Part shown: piece after piece, positions 1 through 9,571 of the stretch
Layout: every line of letters begins with the position of its first letter
How positions within the stretch are numbered: position 1 is the first letter of the stretch
Assembly (NCBI GenBank): GCA_963712305.1
Contig: CAVQHI010000004.1
Span: 235,192-299,191, forward strand
DNA length: 64,000 bases
Source of the DNA: DATFNI01 sp963712305
GTDB taxonomy: Bacteria; Bacteroidota; Rhodothermia; Balneolales; DATFMH01
Direction of reading: 5' to 3'
The notes under the pieces: generated by a model
The model's database searches: none
Seen by the model: the letters and a program-made list of their open reading frames with translations, nothing else
Told to the model about the DNA's origin: nothing
Translations under genes and position numbers: made by a program

Positions 1-272
1 TTTGTCCATCAATAACGTTATGTAATTATAACTGTATATTAGTTTATAATTAGGTGGTTTAAACTAAAGTATTTTAGTTGTCTATACTAACAAGCTTTAC
101 CTACATTTATAGGTGAATAGCGTTAAATATGGCTATTGACCGGGTATGATGAATCTCAGGTACAGAAATAAATTCAGGTGTTGTTTAGGAGGGATTTCTT
201 TAGCGAATAAGTTGTGGTCAGGCACTGAATCACAACTTTGGGATTGATAAATATAAAAAATAGCGGGCCGGC
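1..272. other. AT-rich non-coding start of window
   Basis: No convincing reading frame, RNA gene or hairpin terminator is visible here. It lies upstream of the decayed TPR gene that begins at 273 and may hold that gene's former promoter. Confidence 0.5.
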
Positions 273-2176
273 ATGAAGAATTTCATTGATGAGCTGAAGG
301 AGCGAAAAATTATAAGAATCGCTGGGATTTCCGGTAGTTTTGATTACTGCCTGGATTTTTGAGGAAAAACCATGGGAAAATACTGCAACTACCGAAGGTA
401 AAAAAGTCGATTACGGGTACTTAGTATTCGTCTGAATCACCGGATGTATATAGGATTGATTGCTTTGATCCCAATTCTGGTCGCTGGAGCCTGGTTCATC
501 AATGCCAGTTTAAATGCCAGTGAAATCATGCAAATGGACAGCAATGCCGATATTAAGTCTATTGCCGTAATGCCGTTTAAAACTTAAGCCAGGATGAGAT
601 TCTGACCCGGTTATCATAAATCCACGATCTTAAGGTTATTTCCGGATCATCTTCAGGAAGATACAAGAGCAGACAGGTTGACCTGAGAAAAGCAGCAGAG
701 CAGTTAGGTGTGGCAACGCTACTTGAAGGCTCGGTTCAAAGATCGGAAAACCTGGTTCATATCAATGTACGGCTAATCAACACGAGTGATGATTAGCATC
801 TTTGGGCCCAGAGCTTTAATCGTGGAATCAAGAATATTTTTGATGTCGAAACAGACCTTGCTGCAAAGATTGCCGGAGCCCTGAAAGCCAAGCTCATGCC
901 AAAGGAAAAAAAGGAAATAACACGAAAGCCTACAACGAACCTGAGGGCATATGATCTCTATCTCAAAGGATTATTTTATGACAGTCACGCCCATGAAACC
1001 AATAATCCCGCTAATCTGAAGAAGGCAGCAGCGTATTTTCAACAGGCAATAAGCGAAGATTCGACGTTTGCAGAAGCTTATGCCCGGATGTCGATGTTAC
1101 TGATCGAATCGGTGGAGAAGCAGAACGATACAACGTTGAAATTTCATAATGCTCTCCCACTGGCATATTCTTATGCTCAAAAATCGCTATGTCTTCAACC
1201 TGATCTTGCCGAAGGACATGTTGCACTGGGGTACTATCACTACGTCCATGACGCCGATTATCAGAAGCAACTGGTTGAGTACCAGAAAGCCCTCGAAATT
1301 ATTCTCAATGACGCTAATTTACTGAGTAATGTTGCCGACGTGTACGAGCAACTGGGATCCTGGGATTTGGCTGTGGAGAATCTGATGAAGTCAGAAAACC
1401 TCGATCCACGGACAACGGCTCATTATGTCGATCTAGGGGGAGCCTATGTGTACATTAAAAAATACAAAGAGGCGATTGATCAGTTTCATCAGGCGCTGGC
1501 ACTTGAGCCGGATAACGGGCAGGTAGCATTCAACCTCGCATGGACGTATTTGCTGTACTCGGGCAACCTTGACGCTGCGAAAGATGTAATAAACAGCCTG
1601 CCTCCAAACCCGAGGTTTGGTTACTACGTATCAATGGCCAGACTGGAAGTGGAAACATATGATCGTGACTTCAAGCTAGCGATGGAAACGGCTGATAACA
1701 TGCCGGCCTATCTGTTTGGCCCCGGTGGAAAGGAGTTGGTTATGGGGTACATCTATCAATGGTCCGGTAAACAAAAGGAGTCGAAAGAGATCCTTGAAAA
1801 GGGGGTTCAAATACTGTTGAAGCAGATCCCTGAGGGCGGGAGCCATCCGGTTGTAAGTTCTAGATTGCTTTGCCGGCTGGGGCATATTTACGCGCTGTTA
1901 AATGAGCGTCGGAAAGCAATTGAGTATGGGGAAAAGGCCAACCGGGTACTCTCGCAAAGAAAAGACAATGTAAAGGGCGAGACAAACCTCGAAGTGCTTG
2001 CCGAGTCCTATGCTGCACTCGGAGATGCTAAAAATGCCGTTTCGCTTATTCAAAAGCTTCTAAAACTTCCAGGAAACAACTTATCCATATATACGGTAAG
2101 ATTGGATCCTATTTTTGATCCGATACGAAATGATCCGGTATTCCAAAATATGGTAGCCGACAAGATAAACCTGTGA
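273..2176 (+). pseudogene. Decayed FlgO-like/TPR repeat protein
   Basis: Family of proteins with a short N-terminal segment (DELKERKIIRIAG), one membrane helix, a FlgO-like domain (around KSIAVMPF and LLEGSV) and C-terminal TPR repeats. All these parts can be read from 273, but in different frames. A missing A in the run near 578-584 shifts PFKNLSQDE out of frame. In-frame stops occur at 617-619 (TAA) and 794-796 (TAG), and earlier at the end of the first 30 codons. The 3' part, from an ATG at 896 to 2176 (426 residues), is intact and keeps the TPR repeats (for example AYVYIKKYKEAIDQFHQALALEPDN). It could be expressed as a TPR fragment, but the gene as a whole is broken. Stops and frameshift are seen directly; the family assignment comes from motif recognition. 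Confidence 0.75.
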
Positions 2177-2380
2177 TTGGTAAGTGAGAGTGACAGTATC
2201 AAAGCTCGATTTTTACAATCGATGCTAATAAACAGTATTGTAAAAAAATGTGTATTTAATTGCGTATAAGGCCGTTAAGTAATACTCTCCTTAAGTATTA
2301 ACTACGGGATAGGGTCTCATTACAACAATTTCACCAGGCCTCTCTTTTACCAGATTGATCATCAACAACAGGAGCAAAGT

Positions 2381-3940
2381 ATGGTTGACAAGCGGTTTGT
2401 ATTCTTGACTACTTTAAGCATCGGGCTGTTTTTCTGTGCCAGGCTTTATGCACAGAAATCCCCCCAAAAATCCCGTATTGAAGAGCATGTCGCTGCGCAT
2501 AAAGATGCTGTCACAGAAGGATCAGTTACAGTTGACGGACAGCGTATCACCTATAAGGCTATTGCCGGAAACATCTATCTGAAAAATGAAAAGAATGATA
2601 CAACCGCCACGATGTTTTATGTCGCCTATGTGAAGAACGATGTGAAAGAAGAATCAACTCGTCCGGTTACTTTCCTTTATAATGGTGGTCCTGGTTCATC
2701 TACGCTTTGGTTGCATATGGGTTCGTTTGGTCCGCGACGGGCGGAGACTTCTGATATCGCGCATGTCAAACCCGCCCCATACAAACTGGTGAATAACGAA
2801 TACAGCCTGCTCGATGCCAGTGACCTCGTGTTTATTGACGCCCCAGGCACCGGATTCAGCCGGCTTGACGGAAATAGCAAAGCAAAGGATTTTTATGGAG
2901 TCGATGAAGACGGGCATGCCTTCGCGCAGTTCATTACCCGGTTCCTTTCGAAGTATGATCGCTGGAATTCTCCCAAGTATCTGTTTGGCGAAAGTTATGG
3001 AACTACGCGCTCTGCTGTCCTGTCGCGATATCTTGAAACAGAGGATAATGTAGATCTAAATGGAGTCATATTGCTCTCTCAGATCTTGAGTTATGATATC
3101 AGCAACGATGACGATCCCTATCACAATCCGGGCATGGATCTTACCTATGAACTGGCGTTGCCCACATACACCGCTACGGCATGGTATCATCATAAACTGC
3201 CCAGTCAACCAGCCGAACTGAAACCTTTGTTGAAGGAAGTGGAGCATTTTGCAACAACCGAATATTCACAGGCGCTGATGCAGGGAAGTGATCTCAGCCA
3301 GTCAGAGAAACAACAGACGGCCGAAAAGTTACAACAATACACCGGTTTGCCGGTTGACTATATTCTGAAGGCCGATCTGCGTGTCAGCGGCGGGGAATTT
3401 ACTCATGAACTGCTGAACGGAAATGATCAATCGACGGGCAGACTCGATACGCGGTTTGATGGTCCAAGCATGGATCCACTGGGCAAAGAATCCGGTTATG
3501 ATCCGCAGGCTTCGGCGATAAGCTCTGCATATGTCTCGTTGTTCAATCATTATATCAGAGAAGATCTGAACTACGGCAAAGGAATGACCTACAAGCCGGA
3601 GATCTCACTCTGGAGAACATGGGATTACCTTCACGCGCAACCCGACAGTCGGATGAAACTCCCGGATGCAACCAATGTGATGCCTGATCTGGCCCGTGCG
3701 ATGAAGTACAATCCGCACCTTAAGGTGATGCTTAATTCCGGTTATTTCGATCTTGCTACACCCTATTATGCGGCTGTTTACGCTATGAAGCATTTGCCAA
3801 TTCCCGAAAAACTGCAGAAGAACATCGAATACAAATTCTATGATTCCGGTCATATGGTCTATGTTCATCCCCAGTCATTAAAAAAGCTGCATGAAAATGT
3901 GGCCCGGTTTATAAGAAATACGGATAATGTGAATGATTGA
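2381..3940 (+). CDS. Secreted peptidase S10 family protein (serine carboxypeptidase-like)
   Basis: Predicted exported serine carboxypeptidase-like enzyme of 519 residues. The N-terminus is a signal peptide (about residues 1-25, cut after YAQ). The oxyanion-hole segment NGGPGSS is followed by FIDAPGTGFS. The nucleophile is Ser205 in FGESYG, with Asp457 in GYFDLATP and His491 in DSGHMVYV completing the alpha/beta-hydrolase triad. All family landmarks are present and the length is normal for bacterial S10 homologues. It stands alone, 204 bp after the TPR pseudogene and 227 bp before the M13 peptidase, so probably has its own promoter. The substrate is unknown; a role in peptide scavenging is inferred from the many exported peptidases in this window. 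Confidence 0.88.
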   Translation: MVDKRFVFLTTLSIGLFFCARLYAQKSPQKSRIEEHVAAHKDAVTEGSVTVDGQRITYKAIAGNIYLKNEKNDTTATMFYVAYVKNDVKEESTRPVTFLYNGGPGSSTLWLHMGSFGPRRAETSDIAHVKPAPYKLVNNEYSLLDASDLVFIDAPGTGFSRLDGNSKAKDFYGVDEDGHAFAQFITRFLSKYDRWNSPKYLFGESYGTTRSAVLSRYLETEDNVDLNGVILLSQILSYDISNDDDPYHNPGMDLTYELALPTYTATAWYHHKLPSQPAELKPLLKEVEHFATTEYSQALMQGSDLSQSEKQQTAEKLQQYTGLPVDYILKADLRVSGGEFTHELLNGNDQSTGRLDTRFDGPSMDPLGKESGYDPQASAISSAYVSLFNHYIREDLNYGKGMTYKPEISLWRTWDYLHAQPDSRMKLPDATNVMPDLARAMKYNPHLKVMLNSGYFDLATPYYAAVYAMKHLPIPEKLQKNIEYKFYDSGHMVYVHPQSLKKLHENVARFIRNTDNVND

Positions 3941-3978
3941 TCAGATTTTAGGCAGATAAAATGGGGATAAAGAAGTCC

Positions 3979-3994
3979 CCCGAAAGCGATCGGG
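3979..3994. repeat. Small hairpin CCCGA-N6-TCGGG
   Basis: Five-base stem with six-base loop, within a C-rich stretch just after the S10 gene. There is no T-tract, so it is a weak terminator candidate; it may be a small dispersed repeat. Confidence 0.3.
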
Positions 3995-4167
3995 AGATTT
4001 TCGGGTAGGTTACATGCTAATATTACCGGGCAAAGCAAAACAATGTACTTGGTTCTAATTAGCTAAATTGCGTTATTTAAGTGGAGGATTTTTAACAAGT
4101 GCTTTCTGAAACCGGGTTATCACAATGATCACGGGAGCATATCTTTATCATTTATACTTTTGGATTT

Positions 4168-6210
4168 ATGAGTATTTCTTTTAGACCGATTCTTGTAGCA
4201 GGAAGTGCTGCCCTGTTGCTGACAGCATGCAGCAGCAAACCCAAAATGAAGACGGATATCCTTGTTCAGCATGCGGACACGACTGTCAGCCCTGCCAATG
4301 ATTTTTTTGAATATGCGAATGGCGGATGGATCAAAGATAATCCTATCCCGGCGAGTGAAAGCTCCTGGGGAATCGGGAACCTGGTGCAAAACGAGATTTA
4401 TACGCGCCTCCGGAAGATCAATGAAGATGCAGCGGCTGAAACAGATGTCCCCAAAGGAAGCTCGCTTCAGATGATTGGTGACTTCTGGTACAGCGGGATG
4501 GATTCTACTAATATTGAAGAGCAGGGAATTGACCCGCTGAAACCGGAACTTGCACGGATTGATGCCATCAAAAGCCGGAGCGATTTACTTGATGAAATTG
4601 CCCATCTGAAGTCAATAAGCGTTCGCAATACATTTGGGTCATACATCAGCCAGGATGACAAAAATAGCTCGATGATGGCATTGAAACTTGAGCAGGGCGG
4701 GCTTGGAATGCCAAACAGGGATTATTATTTGAAAAAAGACGAGCGTACCACTAAAATTCGAAAAGCATACGGTAAACATGTGGAAAATATGTTCGTGCTT
4801 TTGGGAAAAGATTCGCTGGATGCTCAAAAAGAGAGTGTTGCGATGATCAAACTGGAAACCTCCCTGGCTACCGCATCCCGAAAACTCGAAGATCTGCGTG
4901 ATCCTTATGCGAACTATAATAAGATGTCGCTTCGACAGCTTGATGTTCTGACACCATCGATTTCATGGAGTAACATGTTTTCGCGAATGAACATTGATGG
5001 TATTGATTCAGTTATTGTTGGTCAGCCTGAGTTCTATAAAGCTCTGAACGAGTATGTTAATTCAGTTTCGCTCGATACATGGAAGGCATACCTGCGCTAT
5101 CATCTGATAACGCAGTTTGCGCCAGAACTCAGTTCATCATTTAGCGATGAGAACTTTCATTTTTATGGCACGGTTTTGTACGGGCGGACCGAGCAGTACC
5201 CAAGATGGAAACGGGTGTTGAATTTGGAACAAAGGGCAATGGGGCAGTTGCTGGGACAGATCTTTGTGAAGAATTACTTCCCGCCCAAAGCCAAGAAACG
5301 GTATTCTGACTTGGTCGATTCGGTGATCTCATCCTTCCGAAATCATATTAAGCAGCTCGACTGGATGAGTGAAGTGACAAAGCAAAAGGCGTTGCACAAA
5401 TTGAGCAAAATCAATAAGAAGGTCGGTTATCCGGACAAATGGAAAGACTTCACGGGTCTTGAAATTACACGTGGTTCTCTTGTTCAAAATGTCATGACTG
5501 CCAATGAATGGTGGTATCATGATAATATCAGCAAGCTGGGCAAACCGGTGGATCGTAGTGAGTGGCATATGAATCCACAAACGTACAATGCGTATTACAG
5601 TCCGTCCAACAACGAAATTGTACTTCCTGCCGCTATTTTTACTGTACCGGGGATGCCGGACAGCCTGGTTGATGATGCTGTCGTTTATGGATATGCCGGT
5701 GCTTCAACCATCGGGCATGAACTGACACATGGTTTTGATGATGAAGGGCGTCTCTATGATGCTGATGGCAACCTCCACGACTGGTGGACCCAGCAGGATG
5801 CTGAGCAGTTTACGAATCGCACTCAGCTGATGATCAATCAGTTCAATAACTACACAGTGCTCGACAGTCTCCATATCAATGGCAAAGCAACTCTCGGAGA
5901 AAATATAGCGGATCTTGGTGGTATCGTTATTGCGCTTGATGCCTTCAAGAAGACGGATGAATATAAGGAAGGAAAAGAGATAGCAGGCTTTACACCACTT
6001 CAGCGTTATTTCCTCGGTTACGCTTTCGGCTGGATGGTCGAAAGTCGATCACAACGATTATTGATGCAGGTCTTAAGTGATGTCCACTCGCCAGCCCGCT
6101 ATCGCGTTAATGGTCCTATGAGTGATGTAGGTGCATTTTACCAGGCCTTCGATGTCCAGCCCGCCGATAGCATGTGGCGCCCCGAGAGCCTGAGGGTTAA
6201 GATATGGTAA
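4168..6210 (+). CDS. M13 family zinc metallopeptidase (neprilysin-like) lipoprotein
   Basis: Exported zinc endopeptidase of 680 residues, full length for M13. The N-terminus has a lipobox (LLLTAC) with lipidation Cys21, so the protein is probably anchored in a membrane. The zinc motif HELTH lies at 517-521 and the third ligand region ENIADLGG starts at Glu578. The family hallmark NAYYSPSNNEIVLPA precedes it, and the C-terminus ends in the usual aromatic KIW, although the family's conserved C-terminal Cys is replaced (SLRVKIW). Peptide degradation at the cell surface is the family role. Single gene; convergent with the sugar porter at 6387, the gap being filled by two inverted repeats. Confidence 0.93.
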   Translation: MSISFRPILVAGSAALLLTACSSKPKMKTDILVQHADTTVSPANDFFEYANGGWIKDNPIPASESSWGIGNLVQNEIYTRLRKINEDAAAETDVPKGSSLQMIGDFWYSGMDSTNIEEQGIDPLKPELARIDAIKSRSDLLDEIAHLKSISVRNTFGSYISQDDKNSSMMALKLEQGGLGMPNRDYYLKKDERTTKIRKAYGKHVENMFVLLGKDSLDAQKESVAMIKLETSLATASRKLEDLRDPYANYNKMSLRQLDVLTPSISWSNMFSRMNIDGIDSVIVGQPEFYKALNEYVNSVSLDTWKAYLRYHLITQFAPELSSSFSDENFHFYGTVLYGRTEQYPRWKRVLNLEQRAMGQLLGQIFVKNYFPPKAKKRYSDLVDSVISSFRNHIKQLDWMSEVTKQKALHKLSKINKKVGYPDKWKDFTGLEITRGSLVQNVMTANEWWYHDNISKLGKPVDRSEWHMNPQTYNAYYSPSNNEIVLPAAIFTVPGMPDSLVDDAVVYGYAGASTIGHELTHGFDDEGRLYDADGNLHDWWTQQDAEQFTNRTQLMINQFNNYTVLDSLHINGKATLGENIADLGGIVIALDAFKKTDEYKEGKEIAGFTPLQRYFLGYAFGWMVESRSQRLLMQVLSDVHSPARYRVNGPMSDVGAFYQAFDVQPADSMWRPESLRVKIW

Positions 6211-6235
6211 ATGTGAGAACTCACAGATATTTGCT

Positions 6236-6310
6236 AGTCCCCTTTTGGGGATTTAGGGGTTGACTCAGTGTTTAAACCTACCTCTAAATCCCTCCTGCGG
6301 AGGGGAAACT
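6236..6310. repeat. Imperfect inverted repeat between convergent genes
   Basis: Left arm AGTCCCCTTTTGGGGATTT (continues AGGGGT) is nearly the reverse complement of the right arm CCTCTAAATCCCTCC (continues TGCGGAGGGGAAACT). It looks like a dispersed palindromic element rather than a terminator because there is no T-tract. Confidence 0.6.
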
Positions 6311-6338
6311 CATTGTTGAATAATTATGATTCAGCCTT

Positions 6339-6378
6339 CCACCCTCTCCATGAGTATGGAGAGGGCCGGGGAGAGGTT
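6339..6378. repeat. Hairpin element, 10-bp perfect stem
   Basis: CCCTCTCCAT (6342-6351), a four-base loop GAGT, then ATGGAGAGGG (6356-6365), followed by CCGGGGAGAGGTTA. The sequence style is that of a dispersed intergenic repeat. It may act as a two-way terminator between the M13 gene and the convergent sugar porter. Confidence 0.55.
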
Positions 6379-6386
6379 AGTAGAGG

Positions 6387-7745
6387 TTAAGCCAGAATCT
6401 CATGTGCTTCTTCCGAAGACAAACCAAGATCCTTTTCAATTTCTTCGAGCGATTTGCCCTTGGTTTCCGGGATGTAAATGAGGATAAATATAAAGGTGAT
6501 TACACTCAGAACGGCAAATACTCCAAAAGCTATCGCCCCACCCATTTGGTTGAGCATCCATGGGAAGGTTTGTACTACCAGGTATGTGCACATCCAGCTG
6601 ATGGCCGTTGATACAGACATGGCGGTTCCGCGGTATTTATTGGGGTATATTTCTGATGTTACAACCCACATAACCGGCGCCAGCGATGCAGCGAATGAAG
6701 CGATATATCCCAAAACAGAGAGTAATACAATAAAACCGTGCAGTCGATTAAGGGCAAAAGCTCCGACGAGAACAGCCAGTGAAATAGCCATGCCCGCTGA
6801 ACCATACAGCATAAGAGGCTTTCGTCCCGCTTTATCGATGAGCCCAATGGCAACGAACGTAAATGCTACATTGACCGCACCCACAATGACTGACTGAAGG
6901 AAGGCCGAACTTGTTGCAATGCCCGTTTTTGCGAAGATGGTCGGCGCAAAATAAATGATGGCATTGATGCCCGTGATCTGTTGAAAAGCAGCCAACAGGA
7001 TACCCAAAACCATGATTTTAGCCATGGGGCCCTTGAATAAAACACCCAGGCTAACCTTTGCTTTTTCTCTCAGCGTTTTATCGATTTCCTTTAGCTGGTC
7101 CATCGCATGGTCATCTCCGCCAATGTCAGTCAATGTCTTGAGGGCCTTATCCCGTTGATTGTTTTTAACCAGCCATCTCGGACTTTCAGGCACAAGGAAC
7201 AGTAAGGCAAAAAACAGGAAAGCAGGAATCACTTCACTCCCAAGCATGTATCGCCAGTTATGCTCTCCGCTCCCGACAAGTAGATAATTGGTAAAATACA
7301 CAACAAGTATTCCGATCGTTATCGCCAATTGATTCAGAGATACCAGTCGGCCACGCATATTCGATGGGGAGATCTCTGCGATGTATGTTGGGGATAAGAG
7401 TGATGCAGCACCAACCGCTGTCCCGCAGATGATGCGTGAGACGACAAAAAACCAGAATGCGGTAGCCAGAGCTGACCCAACAGCTGATATTGCGAAAATG
7501 ATTGAGGTAGCGATCAGCATGCGTTTGCGACCGTAACGGTCGCTCAATTCACCTGCAATGGCAGCTCCAATCATACAACCAAGCACCAGGGAACCGACTG
7601 CCCAGCCAAGACCGATCTCACTCAGTGAGAAATAGGTTTTGATGAATGGGTTGGCTCCGGATATAACAGCGGTATCGAAACCAAAGAGAAACCCGCCGAT
7701 CGCTGCAACTGTGGTGATCAAATAGACATAATTTCTTTTTTTCAT
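6387..7745 (-). CDS. MFS sugar porter, probably fructose or fructan products
   Basis: Twelve-helix inner-membrane sugar:proton symporter of the sugar porter family. Visible signatures are GFLFGFDTAVISGA in TM1, the loop motif DRYGRKRM after TM2, PESPRWLV at the domain junction, the QQITGINAIIYF sequence in TM7 and PETKGKSLEEIE after TM12. A longer reading frame runs up to 7778. The ATG at 7745 is preferred because it gives the usual MKKRNYVYLI start and overlaps the stop of the upstream GH32 gene in an ATGA arrangement, implying coupled translation. The substrate is inferred from that coupling: the neighbour releases fructose outside the cytoplasm and this porter would import it. Confidence 0.92.
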   Translation of the reverse strand: MKKRNYVYLITTVAAIGGFLFGFDTAVISGANPFIKTYFSLSEIGLGWAVGSLVLGCMIGAAIAGELSDRYGRKRMLIATSIIFAISAVGSALATAFWFFVVSRIICGTAVGAASLLSPTYIAEISPSNMRGRLVSLNQLAITIGILVVYFTNYLLVGSGEHNWRYMLGSEVIPAFLFFALLFLVPESPRWLVKNNQRDKALKTLTDIGGDDHAMDQLKEIDKTLREKAKVSLGVLFKGPMAKIMVLGILLAAFQQITGINAIIYFAPTIFAKTGIATSSAFLQSVIVGAVNVAFTFVAIGLIDKAGRKPLMLYGSAGMAISLAVLVGAFALNRLHGFIVLLSVLGYIASFAASLAPVMWVVTSEIYPNKYRGTAMSVSTAISWMCTYLVVQTFPWMLNQMGGAIAFGVFAVLSVITFIFILIYIPETKGKSLEEIEKDLGLSSEEAHEILA

Positions 7746-9331
7746 GGTTTCTGGCTCCAAATTGATTTCAGTTTCCAAATATCCAGGGATTTCAGTTGGA
7801 CATCACCACCTTCTGAAAAAAGTTGCAACCCGTCGGATGAAAGGTCCGGAAAGATTTTGTCGGTAATGACTGTCTGACCGTCATTACCAAAGACTTCTAC
7901 TGATGAACGGTCGAGTAGAATATGCAGCCTGATTGTATTTTCATCAGGTTGAAGTGGGCCCCGATTGATGCAGGGAAAATCATCACTAAAAGAATCAGCG
8001 CCGGATTGAGTTCTGTCCACATACATCTGATGATTGACCACATCATAACCGACGACTGTTTGTTGAGATACCCCCTTCCGAACCAGAATTCCGAATTTCG
8101 AGGCTGAGTCTAAGGTAAAAACAGCATCAATTTCAAGGACATCACCTTTGATTCCTCTACGTGCAAGTTCATTATTCATCCCTGAAACAGTGATGTTCGA
8201 CAAATGCTGATGATCATGGCGAAGTTTATCCAATTCCCTGACTGGGCGTTGAACTAGTTTGATGCCATCCGGGAATGTTTTCAGACCAACGCTTCTTGGC
8301 ACAGACATACCTCCCCGCCAGGGACTTGTTGGAGCTTTCTGTCCGTATTGCCAGTTATCCAGCCAGCCGAGCCACAGAGAACGGCCGTCGCTCTTCGGTA
8401 CGTCAGACCAGGATGTAGCAGCGTAAAAGTCTTTTCCATAGTCGACCCATAATACACTATCATCCGCAACACCGGTTGGCTGGGATGCAGTGAAAATTTT
8501 GCCATCAAAATCACCAATGAAATACTGACCACCGGAACCACCGGCCAAAGAACCAGGATTCAATCCGACTTCAAGGACCCACTTTATGTTATTTGGATTG
8601 CCATCTACAGGCATGGGTTCGAGCATGGGACATTCCCACACGCCTCCGGTAGCTGCAAAAGGACCGAAATCACTAAGATGAGTCCAGTTTTTCAGGTCAT
8701 CGGAACTATAGAAACTAACCTTATGCTGGTCGGAAAGTGCAAGAACCATGATCCAGTGATGATCCGGTTCATACCAGAAGACTTTGGGATCGCGAAAATT
8801 TTCAGAATTTATGTTGAGCACCGGGTTTCCGGAGTATTTCTCCCAGGTTCGTCCGGAATCAATGCTGTAAGCGATGCGTTCATCCTGCAGCTTGCTTTTG
8901 GGATGATATCCGGTGTAAATAGCCACGAGCGGGGGCTTCCCATTCTTGCTGAAACCGGTTGTGTTTTTCTGATCAACAACCGCGCTTCCAGAGAAGATCA
9001 TCACCCCATTTTCCTCCTTAAGAGCAACGGGTAATTGTTTCCAGTGTATAAGATCCTTACTCACAGCATGGCCCCAGCTCATGTGTCCCCAGACGTCCCC
9101 AAATGGATTGTACTGAAAGAAAAGGTGATATTCACCGTTATAATAGACCAGACCATTGGGGTCATTTGTCCAGTTATTCGCCGGTGTGAAATGGAACTGA
9201 GGGCGATATGGCTGGTTGTACTGCTTTGGTATGGACCCGGAAGTCTGCTGTGCATTGGCACTGCAAGGTATGTAGAGAGCGATACACAGCATAGCTGCAA
9301 TCATTCTCCTTCGAAAGAGGAACCTGATCAT
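7742..9331 (-). CDS. Secreted GH32 beta-fructosidase (levanase/inulinase/invertase type)
   Basis: Glycoside hydrolase family 32 enzyme that splits beta-fructosyl bonds in sucrose, inulin or levan with retention of configuration. From the chosen ATG at 9331 the protein has 529 residues with a signal peptide ending in SANAQ. The five-blade propeller carries the nucleophile Asp57 in WTNDPNG, the transition-state stabiliser Asp181 in FRDPKVF and the acid/base Glu233 in WECPM. A C-terminal beta-sandwich follows (SSVEVFGNDGQTVITD). An in-frame upstream extension to 9454 has no signal peptide and was rejected. It is the first gene of a two-gene operon with the sugar porter. A palindrome like a LacI-family operator lies about 140 bp upstream (9470-9483). 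Exact polymer specificity cannot be told. Confidence 0.93.
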   Translation of the reverse strand: MIRFLFRRRMIAAMLCIALYIPCSANAQQTSGSIPKQYNQPYRPQFHFTPANNWTNDPNGLVYYNGEYHLFFQYNPFGDVWGHMSWGHAVSKDLIHWKQLPVALKEENGVMIFSGSAVVDQKNTTGFSKNGKPPLVAIYTGYHPKSKLQDERIAYSIDSGRTWEKYSGNPVLNINSENFRDPKVFWYEPDHHWIMVLALSDQHKVSFYSSDDLKNWTHLSDFGPFAATGGVWECPMLEPMPVDGNPNNIKWVLEVGLNPGSLAGGSGGQYFIGDFDGKIFTASQPTGVADDSVLWVDYGKDFYAATSWSDVPKSDGRSLWLGWLDNWQYGQKAPTSPWRGGMSVPRSVGLKTFPDGIKLVQRPVRELDKLRHDHQHLSNITVSGMNNELARRGIKGDVLEIDAVFTLDSASKFGILVRKGVSQQTVVGYDVVNHQMYVDRTQSGADSFSDDFPCINRGPLQPDENTIRLHILLDRSSVEVFGNDGQTVITDKIFPDLSSDGLQLFSEGGDVQLKSLDIWKLKSIWSQKP

Positions 9332-9469
9332 AATGACAACTTCTGTCTTTGTAAGTGCAAAACCCTGTTTATAAAAATGTAGTGCCTGTTGCTGATAATG
9401 GTGCAAGTTTGCGACAACACTGTTTTTAGACACACGAGTTTTGATACAGTACAATTTTTACCGGATAGA

Positions 9470-9483
9470 TGAAAGCGCTTTAC
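9470..9483. promoter_or_regulatory. Possible LacI-family (cre-like) operator
   Basis: The sequence TGAAAGCGCTTTAC contains the perfect palindrome AAAGCGCTTT (9472-9481). It closely resembles operators bound by LacI-family sugar regulators (TGAAAGCGCTTTCA type). It lies upstream of the GH32-porter operon. No LacI-type regulator is encoded in the window. Confidence 0.45.
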
Positions 9484-9516
9484 TACAATGAAAAGCCAAA
9501 TTTCATCTAAAGCACA

Positions 9517-9549
9517 TAAAAAAAGCCCCACCGAAAAAGGCGGAGCTTT
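9517..9549 (-). terminator. Rho-independent terminator after ahcY
   Basis: On the minus strand AAAGCTCCGCC (9549-9539), a short T-rich loop, then GGTGGGGCTTT (9532-9522) form an 11-pair stem with G-U pairs, followed by a run of T (9524-9518). It lies 22 bp beyond the ahcY stop. Confidence 0.85.
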
Positions 9550-9571
9550 AAAAGTTTGAATTACACTATTT

